Shown here one piece after another: positions 50,244-60,289 of a DNA stretch of 64,000 bases. Origin of the DNA: Plantago major (lineage: Eukaryota; Streptophyta; Magnoliopsida; Lamiales; Plantaginaceae); assembly GCA_026545765.1 (NCBI GenBank), contig JAIFAC010000134.1:62001-126000 (forward strand), in the 5' to 3' direction. Every line of letters starts with the position of its first letter. Positions within the stretch are counted from its first letter, which is position 1. Under the pieces are notes generated by a model. That model was given only the letters and a program-made list of their open reading frames with translations, was not told the origin of the DNA and did no database searches. The translations under genes were made by a program, and so were the position numbers.

Positions 50244-51249
50244 ATCTCAAAGGATGTGCAGGCTCACTTATCCAAGATGGTAGGTACTAAGTATCAACCC
50301 GTAATCAAATCCAGATGGGATCACATCGTGCATGCAGACACCGAGAAACTCTATGAGCAGGCTGTTGCAGAAATGGCGGAGGCATGGCATAGGCATCCAG
50401 GTTGCATGGCCTATATCGAACCAATGGTTCGATCCATACTCAGGACCGATTTGTCCAAAGCGTGACAAAGAACATCCTACACTATGGAACTAACACGACC
50501 AACAAAGTTATTCCTTCATTTATTCCACCACTCATACCTTAGTTTAGCTTATTTCGTAATATACAACTACCCTATAATTACGCTTATGCAAACCGACATT
50601 CAACAATGTAAATTATTTGCAGAGTCGAAGGTGCTCACGCTTAGGTGCAAGTTGTGGTTGGGTCCTTCAAATCGTAAGTTCCACCGCCTATTCCCGGTTA
50701 AATGGCCTACTAATGCATTTTGATGAAATCCGCATACGCTTGAGAGATCTCTTAATATCGTCCTCATTCCACATCAACAATGTCGATCTTCAAAAACTTT
50801 GAGGTGTGCTTTCACATCTCGCCATCGAGAAATTGGTCAAAGAAATAGACAATGATCCAAGTGATTACGATCACATAACTTACAACTTTTGGATTAATGT
50901 GCATGTCAATTGCATGTGAAGTCGCAAAAAGAGGACCGTCAATCGCTCACGATGTAAACGTGTTCGAGAACTCTTCACATGGGGGAACACCGAGACTAGA
51001 CAGAGTATAAAGGATCGCTTTCATCAAGGGCGGACCGCAATGAGACCGCCACGGAGGATGAAATGAGATCGATTTCGACAATTCAAATGCATTACAATCG
51101 CTCGTGGACGAGCCATTCAGAAAGTAACCGAGAGGAAGGAAACCTAAAGCAATAGGGAAAAGGCTACCGAGTGGTTGGGAAACCCGAATCGCCTCAAAAG
51201 AATTCCGCCCTAAGCAATGACGGTTCAGTTCTCTAGCAAATCGCGTAAC

Positions 51250-51690
51250 ATTCAAATATCAAAGTCAAATGCCACCCCAAACTCAATTCTCGATTAGAGG
51301 CCATAATGATGTCATCGGCATGAATCACGGTTTTAGGGTCATAGCTCAATACCAATACGGCCAACAAGAGCGTCATGACGCCGCCGCAAGACTCATTGAT
51401 GAGTCAGACTACAACAGTGATGTATATCGACGAAATGATGTAGCGGGTAGATGAAATAAATATCCGTTTAAACCGTTTCATGGCGCTGTACACAACCATG
51501 GTATTTCACATTACCGATATGGGGTGTCTTGTAGCAACAAAGTATCAACGGGTCTTATGCGGTTATTCTCCATTAGGGAGTATGACATACTTGCCATCGT
51601 GTCGCTCTCAAATGGACTCACCGCCCGACCTCCATCAACAAATTTCAAGAGTGGACAATGGCTCACATTGGTAACAATCGGATCGTGATC
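51250..51690 (+). pseudogene. OTU-like cysteine protease region in the MULE transposase gene
   Basis: The plus strand at 51269-51454 reads NDVIG.NHGFRVIAQYQYGQ then ERHDAAARLIDE, matching the OTU signature in which D-G-N-C-G-F-R is followed by a Val/Arg-x-x-Leu helix. 51500-51620 continues with DMGCLVATKYQRVL and LPSCRS, the later OTU-like strand region. OTU proteases remove ubiquitin-like modifiers. OTU-like regions are known downstream of the transposase in some plant MULEs. Here the catalytic Cys position reads His (NHGFR), so it is inactive as read, unless that is a sequence error. It follows the MURA tail by about 0.2 kb and may be its last part. Confidence 0.7.
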
Positions 51691-51839
51691 CACGTGGTAA
51701 GAATGTCCAATTCCACCAATATGGTCACTGAGAGGTACTAGAGAGGCAAGAATAAGCCGGGAAGCACATTATGCGTTCGCCACGCCAATGGCATAGGTTC
51801 TAGTTTATGTTTTCAATGTATGTTGTATTCGATTTTCAT

Positions 51840-52243
51840 GTTCGTAATTCAAATAAATATGAAAATTTACAAAACCACAAAAAACTTGTAAATCATTAAA
51901 AAAAAATTAAAAAAAAGGTAAAGTTGAATCGCTGCCGATTCACTAAATGGCCGGGTGTGTAACCCGGCCATTGTATTTTGCAGCCCAGATCCGGCCCGTT
52001 TTTTTTTTTTGAAATTTTATTTATTTTAATTTATTTTGATAAATTTATAATTATTTTCAATAAGTAAAGTTTGTTCAAAAATTTCGATGTTTTCAATTGT
52101 TGTAATTCGTGATGAATCGTGCATGTTAATGTTATTGTGTTCACAGAACGAAGTTATTACGATTTTACGTTAATGTAATACGATTTTTTACGTTAGGGCA
52201 TTTTAAAGATCAAATAATTGGTGTTGCTTAGCCAAATCGGTCA
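51840..52243 (-). repeat. Right terminal inverted repeat of the MULE
   Basis: It is the reverse complement of 39282-39760 with small gaps. The inner side starts CGTAATTCAAATAAATATG, the middle has CGGCCATTGTATTTTGCAGC, and the outer side ends ATCAAATAATTGGTGTTGCT, then AGCCAAATCGGTCAAGGC. Confidence 0.88.
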
Positions 52244-52933
52244 AGGCTTAACATTAATGATAAATTTTGGTAAAATATATTTAAAAATAAAAACTAATGA
52301 AGAAGGTGGAAAACTAAACACCAACCTTTATTTCACAATTACATCTACAATCAACATAAAATTTCTCCACAAAATCGGAAAAGCGGCTGGAGGTTTGTTT
52401 TAGCTACTGATGGGAACTGAAACATGCAGGTTGCAGCTGCGTATGAGACTGTCAGGACATAACCGTGGCTTCACATCTGATAGGGATATGACTGATTCTG
52501 CTCTAGATGATCCCCTTTCTAATCTGTATGGGAAATTGGGCTGCTCAATTACATTGCTGGAGAAGGATGCAGATGATTACAAAATGATATCAAACTATCT
52601 GGAGAAAACTTATGAACCAGTCGACGTTGGAGAAGTTGCAAGATTAGTAAAAGACATGTTTTTATTTGAAATTTGATGGTTTGGTATTGGCCCTTACTTG
52701 TCATTTGGCTCCTTTAGAGTTATGGAATATCGATTGAGAACATATTCGATGTTGAAGCAAGTGCTTGTCCATCTCTTTATGAAATCACGAAACTGCCAAA
52801 CAAATTCTTGCTGTGGTGTGGTATGTTTCTCAGTCCACGATTCACTCTTCTTTGAAGTTTCAACATTTCTAATTTATGGTTGATGTCAGGTTGCCGTACT
52901 TCAAATCTGTTGCGGCATTTGAAGAAGGGTTTC

Positions 52934-53137
52934 AAAGTTAATACGTAGTTAATTTTCTATCGATCTTATTCAATATATATACTAGCTTACAATTACAAGA
53001 AAGATAACTCAATTGGAATTTGAAAACTACTATATGAATCTACTATAACTCTAAGTTCTAAGTATAACAATACTAGAATCTACCACAACACTAACTATAT
53101 TAAATATTCTATTCCATAATATTTACATAGTCTAATA
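52934..53137 (-). repeat. 3' LTR of copia-3
   Basis: About 204 bp, matching 57622-57824: CTATCGATCT, CAATATATATACTAG, CATAATATTTACATAGTCTA. The outer edge is a little shorter than in the other LTR (begins AAAG rather than TGAAAG). Confidence 0.9.
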
Positions 53138-53439
53138 CTCCCCAATCAAACGGGAGGTGGAAAACGCCGAGATCGTCTCCAAAATCTTCAAACAAAACCT
53201 GGAAGTCCTTCAGATATATATCGCAATCTGGAACCGAGAAGGTACATGTAGAACTCGAACTTGGCCTTTAGCTACCTTCTCGAACAAAATGTATGTCCAT
53301 CTCAATATGTTTGCGCTACGATGTTGTAATCGATTACCGTAGAGATAAACAAGACTAACATTATCACAATAAACCAATGTCAGAAGAATCGTAATGGAGC
53401 TCTAAGAGGAGATTACAACCAACAAGATTCTCAAACCAC

Positions 53440-54360
53440 ATTAGCAACTCCACGATATTCAAAGACTTGATCTTGACATAGTAGGTCGACGCTAGACGAC
53501 TAAGAAATCAAATTATCCCCAAGAAACACACAATACCCGGAGGTGGAACGACGGTATCGGACACCCACCCCAATCCACATCAGTAGGACACTAGTTTGGA
53601 AAACGTGAACGGATATAAGTGCAAGCCAAAAGAGAGTGTGCCCTTGATATAGCGAACAATGCGCTTAAGTGCATGGTAGTGATCATCACGGTCATGCATA
53701 TGGAGACATACTTGCCGGATAAAGAGATATCGTGACAAGTGAAGGTCAAGTATTGAAGGGCACCAAAGAAGACTTCGATACGTAGTAGGATCCGAGATCG
53801 AGCGAAATCGCCGCCAAATTGGGTCTTTCACAGTGTGATACGCTTTACGCCGACATGCTACCGCCGATGATTTCTTCAGATTTGCATTGTGAAAGAAACA
53901 ATCCTCGCTATTACGAGAAACCGCAATGCCGAGAAAATAATTGATAGGCCAAGATCTTTCATAGCAAATTCTAATGCAAGAAGTGTCATTATCGTGCTAA
54001 GAGAATCAAGAGGTGGTGAGGATAATATCATCAACATAGAGAAGAAGGTATGCCATATTCGATTCTTGTCGATAGATAAATAAGGAGTTGTCGACGGTTG
54101 ACGAACCCGAGAGAATAGACATAATCCGCGAATCGCTTATACCAAGCTCGTGGAGCTTGTTTGAGGCCATAGAGTGATTTGCGGCGTAAGCACACATAAT
54201 CCGGTGAGAAGCATCCGAAAACCACTTGCCGATGCATATACAGCTTCGTAGAGATCACCATGTAAAATGCATTCTTCACATCCACCGATGAATGGACCAA
54301 TGTCGGACAAAGCAAGGCTCAAAACAAGCGTGAATCGTTGCGGTTTGACCACGGACTAAA
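53440..54360 (-). pseudogene. copia-3 reverse transcriptase and RNase H remnant
   Basis: The minus strand has KSLYGLKQAPRAWYKRFADY and YLLLYVDDIILT of copia RT (54006-54315), and HYHALKRIVRYIKGTLSFGL at the RT-RNase H border (53580-53831). It is broken at several points. Confidence 0.92.
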
Positions 54361-54819
54361 AGTCTCTCCACAATCAATGCCAACTGTTGAAGTTTTACCA
54401 TCACCTACAAGACGGGCATTATGCCTCTCAAAAGAACCGCCGATTTAACTTTATGAGCAAATATCCACATAGAGCGAATAATATTATTAATATTAGGACG
54501 GGTACCAAATCCCACGCCTTATTTTTAATAAGAGCATCAAATTCTTCTTCCATAGCACATTTCCAATTCGGGTCACGAAGAGCAAAAAGAGGATTACGAG
54601 GAAGAGGAGATTTTGAACTGTGGAGATCGACATAATCCGTCCAAAAAATTTGGATTAGGACTCGAGCACCGGACCGTAAGGTTCGGGTGCATTATGGATC
54701 GTGGAGGATTTTGTGGTGGGGAGGAACGATATGGGTCAGAAGGAGAAGAGCCCACCGGGTGGGCTGGAAGAGTGGTCCAGCTGGGTGGGCAGTAACGCCT
54801 GGCTGGAGGTGGAACGGGC

Positions 54820-56003
54820 TCAAGGAAGGCGCACCCATTGAGGAAGAGGGCTGGGGTGTGATGTCTGGGCTTGGTGAGGCTCGCTCACTGAGGCTCTGAC
54901 CCGTGGTCCGGTAGAGAGGAACGGCCGGTTTGCTGACTCGATTATCAAGTTATGAAACCCGGATGTATGAGCAAGCGTGCGAAGCCAAGAAGAATCAGAA
55001 GTATTATCAAGAAAACCATAATTGGAGGGGTTCGGGGAAGGGGGTGAAGCAAAGGGAAATATATTCTCATAAAAAATTACAAGTCGAGAAATAATAATTT
55101 TGTGAGAAGATAATTCATAACATTTATATCCTCGATGATTCTGCGGATATCCTAAAAACACACAAGGAGAGGAACGTGCATGCAATTTATGGATAGTAGT
55201 AGAAGGAGTAAGAGGATAGCATAAACACCCAAAACCCTAGAGATGTGTATAAGTAGGTTTTCATGATATAACATCTGAAAGGGAGAGGCATTGTCAAGCA
55301 CTTTGGTGGGTAATATATTAAGTAAATATGTAGCCATATGAAGAGCATGTTGCCAAAACGAATGAGGCAAAGAAGCATGTGCAAGAAGAGTACGAATGAT
55401 ATTATTTATTGATCTGATTTTTCTCTCAGCTTTACCATTTTGTGGACATGTATGGGGACAAGAAAAACGAAAGGTCATCCCATTGGAAGCACAAAACTGT
55501 CGAAAATGGCTATTATCAAATTCTTTCCCATTATCACACTGGAGATTTTTTACTTGTTTCTCAAATTGTGTGAGGATTAATGTGCGTAATTCTAAGAATT
55601 TAGCAAACACATCAGACTTTTTAGCAAGAGGAAAAGTCCACAAAAAATTTGAGAAGTCATCAAGAAAGAGAACATAATAGCGATGTCCCATAGAACTTAA
55701 GACAGGAGAGGTCCACAAATCACTATGAATAATATCAAACGAAAACTGAGTTTTAGACAACGATGTATCAAATGGTGACTTAACATGTTTACCCAAAACA
55801 CAAGAGCGACAAATGCTAGAAGAAAAATCCTTATTACATGCTATGCTAGAATCACGTTTAAGAAAATCTAAAACTGGTGATCCTGGATGTCCTAAGCGAG
55901 CATGCCAAAGAGGAGGAGACAAAGCAGCAAAAGTGGAGGGCTGGGATGTAGGGAGGGCGATGGTGGTGAGTGGGTAGAGATCCCCAGAACTATCACATCT
56001 CAT
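54820..56003 (-). pseudogene. copia-3 integrase remnant
   Basis: 55152-56003 is open for 283 residues. It holds the pre-integrase HARLGHPG and CRSC zinc site, the core (FDIIHSDLWTSP, YYVLFLDDFSNFLW, QCDNGKEFDN) and PQNGKAERKIRSINN. 54820-55185 continues with CVFLGYPQNHRGYKCY. It is a strong copia integrase match. Treated as a fossil. Confidence 0.95.
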
Positions 56004-56008
56004 AATGG

Positions 56009-57290
56009 CTATCCCTGCTCAGAATTTTTCATGTAAAATCCGTAAGGATCAAACTCAACCGAAACAGAATTATCAGAAGTAAATTTGCGCACATATATCA
56101 AATTTTTAACAAGATGAGGGGCATGCAAAACATTCTGTAAGCTGAGAGGAGGGTTTGGGGGAGGCAAAGATGTATGACCATAACCACGAATTGGAATCGA
56201 ACTACCATCTCCTACAATAATGCCATTATTTTGATTGCTCATATTAAAATAAGACGAGATTACCTTTGGATGTCATATGAGACGTTGCTCAAAGGTCCAT
56301 GTACCAATTTGGATCCGTTGTCGAAAGTCATTGTATGCGCGGATTCAATCTCGGTTGGAGCATATCGACTTCGGTGGAGCCATCGACGCCATGTAAGCTT
56401 GTGGATTAGGTGCCGCATCAAGATTCCATAAGGATGGCGGTGTCGGCGCATGGGAAGGTGGACGGCCGGTAATGGTCGGAGGATGCGCCACCGTCGTTGT
56501 TCGCAGAGCAGCGCCATTACCGGGTACCGGCCACGTACCAACCATAGGGCCGTCACGGCAATTTCATTGAGCTACCGCACGCCGCGTGCTGTGGCATGTG
56601 CCGCGTGCGTAACGCCTATTCCCTCGTGCATCGCTTCTTTTTGCCGCTCGCTTGTTTCGTTCGATGGACGGTGCCATATTATTCATAGCTAGCATCATGT
56701 GTCAAGTAACCAGCCGCACTGCTGAAGAGTTAGATGCCATAGCTTGGAGTTCGCTCTCAAGACATAAGGAAGAACGAGCCCGAGAAAACTTCAAAGAATG
56801 GATTAGCATGACGATTTGTGTGCCTAACACCTTTGTAAGCTTCCGTAAGACCGAAACCAATTGTAACACCAAGCAATGATCATCAACCGAGCCCCAACAT
56901 TCTCGAGTTGATCGGCAAGGCTCTTAAGACGCCGACAATAAGCATTCGCATTGGGAAAATCTTCCATGCAGTGGTCGCAAATTCGCCCAAGAGTAATTGC
57001 TCGAGACGCCTCGTGGTCTTGAAAATATCCTTCAATTGATTCCAGTGCTTGCATTGCAAGAGCATCCGTTCAATGACGGTGTTCAGAGATCCAACGAATT
57101 GTCGAATAAATCCATCAAGCACAGCATCAATGGTTAACCGTAGTTCTTTCTCTTCCGTAGTCGGAGGAGGAATAACCACACCTTCGTGAAGAGGGAGGAT
57201 ATGGTAGAGAACCCGGTGTGATCGAGCATGAATCTTGAAGAGTTCGCCCAGTACCATCGCGAAGTTTTCCAAATCTAAGATGATTGGAAT
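56009..57290 (-). pseudogene. copia-3 gag and protease-region remnant
   Basis: 56009-56242 carries GDGSSIPIRGYGHTSLP and LQNVLHAPHLVKNLI, the stretch after the protease active site in copia. 56883-57272 resembles the copia gag helical region (DGFIRQFVGSLNTVIERM). It is broken. Confidence 0.8.
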
Positions 57291-57621
57291 ATTATTATGA
57301 TATTTGACACCGTGAGGGCGGGGAAGGTGGGAGCCGTAGCTATTTTGGGAGTGGAGGATTCACCGCGCATATCTGCGACTAGTAAATCACCGGATTTAGA
57401 GGAAGGATGTTTGTGGGAGAATCGAATCGACTTGAGCTAGCGTATGAATATCGATGCTTGCTATGAGGTCGACGTCAAGGTGATCAGCCAATTTGCAAGT
57501 TGATCAAGGATCGAGAGGCGTAATGGCGTTGTTGATCGGCAGGAGAATGAAGATCGATGAGAAGAGAGAATCACGTATGTAGAAGGCAAATGAATTGAGG
57601 ATCGCATCTAATGTGATACCA

Positions 57622-57824
57622 TGAAAGAATATGAGTCCGCGATTTTCTATCGATCTCATTCAATATATATACTAGTTACAATTACAAGAGAAAGATAACT
57701 CAATTACGAAACTACTATAAGGAATTTACTATAACTCTAAGTTCTAATTATAACAATACTAGGAATCTACCACAACACTACATATACTAAATATTCTATT
57801 CCATAATATTTACATAGTCTAATA
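57622..57824 (-). repeat. 5' LTR of copia-3
   Basis: 203 bp starting TGAAAGAATATGAG directly after the primer site and ending CATAGTCTAATA before the GTTTC duplication. Confidence 0.92.
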
Positions 57825-58559
57825 GTTTCTTACCTGCAGTGTGTTCTCTACCAATCCCAGGATACATGGTAATCAATAATCTGATAATCTCATTTACCTA
57901 ATTCTCCATCTGTTTTCTTGGAAAAAAGTTCTTTCCTCACCTTCTTTTGGGATGTACTGATGGCAGTTTGGAAAAGCTATAGTGTGTTCTGATGCTGCCG
58001 CTGAGGCAGCTAGGTACGGTTTCACAGCAGTAGATCGACCAGATGGTTTTTTGGTCTTGGCCGTTGCATCATTGGGAGATAAAATAACAGAGCTGACGAG
58101 TCCTCCCGAGGTATATTTTCTGTTATTAGTAGCAGCACCAATGTGTTTGTGTGTGGGTGTGATATTCTGATGTTGCTGTGTCTATATCCCGAGTAGGATA
58201 TACAATCATTTGAGGAGAAGAAAATGGGCGTGAAGGGGCTAGGTCGGAAGAAAACAAATGAATCGGAGCATTTCATTTGGGAGGATGACATAAATGTACC
58301 TTGTGGTCGCATAATCCCGTCCGAGCACAAGGATAGTGCTCTTGAATACAATGAATACGCGGTATATGATCCAAAGCAGGTACAGAAGTTGTATAATCAT
58401 TTCCGTGTATTTTTCCTCATTTTTTTTAGATCTAGAAGGACCAAGTATCTATGTTTCGTCCTTCCCTGCCAGGTTAGCATAAGGTTTTTGGTGGCCGTTA
58501 AGTACGATGAGAAGTATGATGCAGCTGGGTATTGTGAATCAATTCGTGTCTTTTGTTAA

Positions 58560-59025
58560 GCTAAATCTGGACAGAAGGGGTTATTGTTAATTATGGACAG
58601 AACAGTTCTGTGGTGATGGTGTTTTTTATGTATGTATTTCGGTGCCAAGAGCAAGTACGATGACTCTTGAGCTCAAGCTGGAAGTGCTTCTATGTTTGTA
58701 AACTGTTTAATGAATCAGCATAGAACAATGCTGGTCCTCATCTTATCAATCTAGTTCTCCATATCATGGAAAAGTTTTGAATGTAGATGTTGTAGTGTTG
58801 AAGCATTGTGAAGTTTCAAACCGCAATGCATCTAGAACGTATATTGCCGAAGCTTCTCCAGATGATAATCATGAAGAGTAAAGGACACTAATATTTCCTT
58901 CCAACTTTACTCTTAACTCACTGATTGTCGGGTTCTCTGTCTCTAATGCGTGTGACTAGGATGAAATAGTGTCCAGTAAACAAACTGGTCAATAGGATAG
59001 CCTATTGCTATCAATGAATCAAATT
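58560..59025. other. Region between convergent PARP3 fragment and GT29 gene
   Basis: 466 bp between the two stop codons, presumably the 3' UTRs of both genes. No ORF or repeat is seen. Confidence 0.6.
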
Positions 59026-60115
59026 TCAACGATGAATCACAACCGGGGAATCTTGAAGCCATCCGAATGAATGGAATCGCCTCTGGCCGCCCACCAAATC
59101 GTGGTAAAAGTCATACTCCGCCTCATAGTCGTGCAAAGAAAGCTCGGCTTGATTGGTATGGTAATGATGCTTAGCCATGTCAGACTTCCTGAATCCAAAC
59201 AGGCTCACCTTCTCACAAATCCCCAACGCCAACGTCACCGCCTGCATACCTGAGGAATAATGAAACGCCTCCCATCATGTGCCGCCCCACTCGCCAACTT
59301 CCTTCCCCTCAAACTCCACAAACCGCTTCAACGAATAATACTTCACGATCCTAGAACACAACACATCAAACTGTGGATCCGTTATCATCACAGGCGACTT
59401 AAACGAAGAGTTGCACACCAAGTAATCCAATAAATGCGCCGGCTGACAAATGTACATGATCATAGGCACATGTTCCCCGTACGGATGGCAAAAAGCAGCC
59501 CTCCTTCCTAGCACACAAATGCAGTATGTTACTATTGACGAACGAAGCGCTAGTTTTCGATCCGACGTTCTTCTTGTAACCGTTAATTCTAGCGTTGTTC
59601 AACCGGATCACAAACACATGACTATCAATCAGTTGTCCATATTCATTTCTCAACAAAATCCCACTGTTTCCAACAATGGCACAACTCTTGTAGTATTTCC
59701 CATTAGAAATCTCATTAACCAAATCCGACATTACATCGGGGTAAAACCGTCTTTCGTCCACCAATCGGTTAACAGCCCCTGAATGTGATAAAACCCGGTT
59801 GATCTCCGGTTTAGACCGGATATGCAACCGGGCGACCCGAAGCTTCGGATCCTTACCCGAGGATAACGACCTTTGTCTGCTCCGATTTCCGTTGTCAAGT
59901 AACGAATCAATCTCTTGCTTCAACTTGGGCTCGCTTATGTCAATCGAAGCGTAGTATTTCAAAAGGGTCGAGTTAGAGACTGGATTATTACGGGTTTTAG
60001 CAACTGGGTTGTCGTTGTATAGCTGGAAAGATCCGTTTTCTTGAAGCATAAAAATGGCGGCCATTGATGTTAGCAACAGGAGAATGCTACACAGAGGTAG
60101 TCGAGTTTGCTTCAT
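59026..60115 (-). pseudogene. GT29 sialyltransferase-like (GALT29A-like) glycosyltransferase, frame-disrupted
   Basis: Minus-strand, intron-free coding region of about 363 residues. It begins MKQTRLPLCSILLLLTSMAA, a type II Golgi signal anchor (membrane segment about residues 7-24). The sialylmotif L region follows (SCAIVGNSGILLRNEYGQLI, VIRLNNARINGYKKNVGSK), then CHPYGEHVPMIMYICQPAH. The S-type motif ([20 protein letters not shown]) and the final [19 protein letters not shown] come last. Plants lack true sialylation. GT29 members such as GALT29A galactosylate arabinogalactan in the Golgi. Two lesions disrupt the frame: a T run one base too long near 59500, and a TGA at 59275-59277 where three bases appear to be missing. 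Everything else is well conserved, so sequence errors or a very recent pseudogene are both possible. Confidence 0.85.
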
Positions 60116-60274
60116 GTTGGGAATTTACGGAGAAAGATCTCAACTTTATTGAAGTTGCAGACTTGCAGTGTGTTAAAGCTCAATGTGCAGGAAGTTTGAG
60201 GAGATGAGAAGGATTTTCGATTTCATGGTGTGATTCATTTTGAGAAAGTCATTTGAAGTTTTCTGCAGTAGGAA

Positions 60275-60283
60275 GATTTATAG
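60275..60283 (-). promoter_or_regulatory. TATA-like box of the GT29 gene
   Basis: The minus strand reads CTATAAATC about 160 bases before the ATG, a normal distance for a plant promoter with a leader of about 130 bases. Assigned by position only. Confidence 0.45.
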
Positions 60284-60289
60284 TTGTGG

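Larger units (their letters stand above)
42860..51100 (+). pseudogene. MURA-type MULE transposase gene, interrupted by copia-2
   Basis: The plus strand encodes a MULE transposase. A His/Cys-type N-terminal module ends in TKHNHALGNFPHGHTSATKL (42941 on). It is followed by an APRQILDQLKQDFPG region and the DDE domain, with first Asp in WIDATYKTNLYDMP (about 43357-43400) and second Asp in VFVTDRELAEMNAIK. After HLLCRRHIS the frame is cut by copia-2. It resumes at 50244 with KDVQAHLSKMVGTKYQP (to 50465) and, weakly, with GTNTTNKV and a basic tail to about 51100. The N-terminal half also has frame changes. A transposase of this type would bind the long TIRs and cut at the element ends. The copia insertion alone inactivates it. 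Confidence 0.85.
39282..52243 (+). mobile_element. Mutator-like element (MULE) with long TIRs, split by copia-2
   Basis: Inverted repeats of about 400-480 bp bound the element (39282-39760 and 51840-52243). Between them are a PMD gene on the minus strand and a MURA transposase with OTU-like region on the plus strand. Without the 6.6-kb copia-2 insertion the element is about 6.3 kb. The outermost TIR bases are approximate and I could not settle a 9-10 bp target duplication. MURA and PMD are both broken, so the copy is probably immobile. It lies about 190 bp upstream of the first PARP3 exon in the window and may have entered an intron or flank of that gene. Confidence 0.88.
52934..57824 (-). 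mobile_element. Ty1/copia retrotransposon copia-3, inserted in a PARP3 exon
   Basis: Short LTRs of about 0.2 kb flank a minus-strand copia gag-pol. The duplication GTTTC is at 52929-52933 and 57825-57829. The host exon reads cleanly across: KKGF on the left, LPAVCSLP on the right. The primer site TGGTATCACATTA (minus strand) is at 57609-57621 and a polypurine tract CGTTTGATTGGGGAG at 53138-53152. It is unrelated to copia-1 and copia-2. LTRs differ by roughly 5-10% by eye, so the insertion is older than copia-2. It is broken at many points, although integrase has a long open stretch. Confidence 0.93.
52430..58559 (+). pseudogene. PARP3: PARP3-type poly(ADP-ribose) polymerase, 3' part only, split by copia-3
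   Basis: Six exons encode the C-terminal catalytic region of a plant PARP3: 52430-52634, 52718-52820, 52890-52933 plus 57830-57868 (one exon cut by copia-3), 57967-58110, 58197-58379 and 58473-58559. Phases fit throughout. Recognisable stretches are DDPLSNLYGKLGCSI, KLPNKFLLWCG, KAIVCSDAAAEAARYGFTAV, GVKGLGRKKTNESEHF, EYNEYAVYDPKQ and VSIRFLVAVKYDEK before the stop. As in other plant PARP3 proteins, WCGTR replaces the usual HGTR, so the His of the PARP catalytic triad is absent. The first exon lacks one G at each of two G runs (near 52455 and 52483), which shifts its frame. Upstream exons are not in the window: the MULE ends 190 bp before. PARP3 proteins are nuclear and linked to DNA repair and seed germination. 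This copy cannot make a full protein as read. Confidence 0.9.

Noticed and set aside
39220-52290. AAAATATA as target duplication of the MULE
   Set aside because: It occurs near both ends, but using it would extend the TIRs through about 25 bases that do not pair. Left unresolved.
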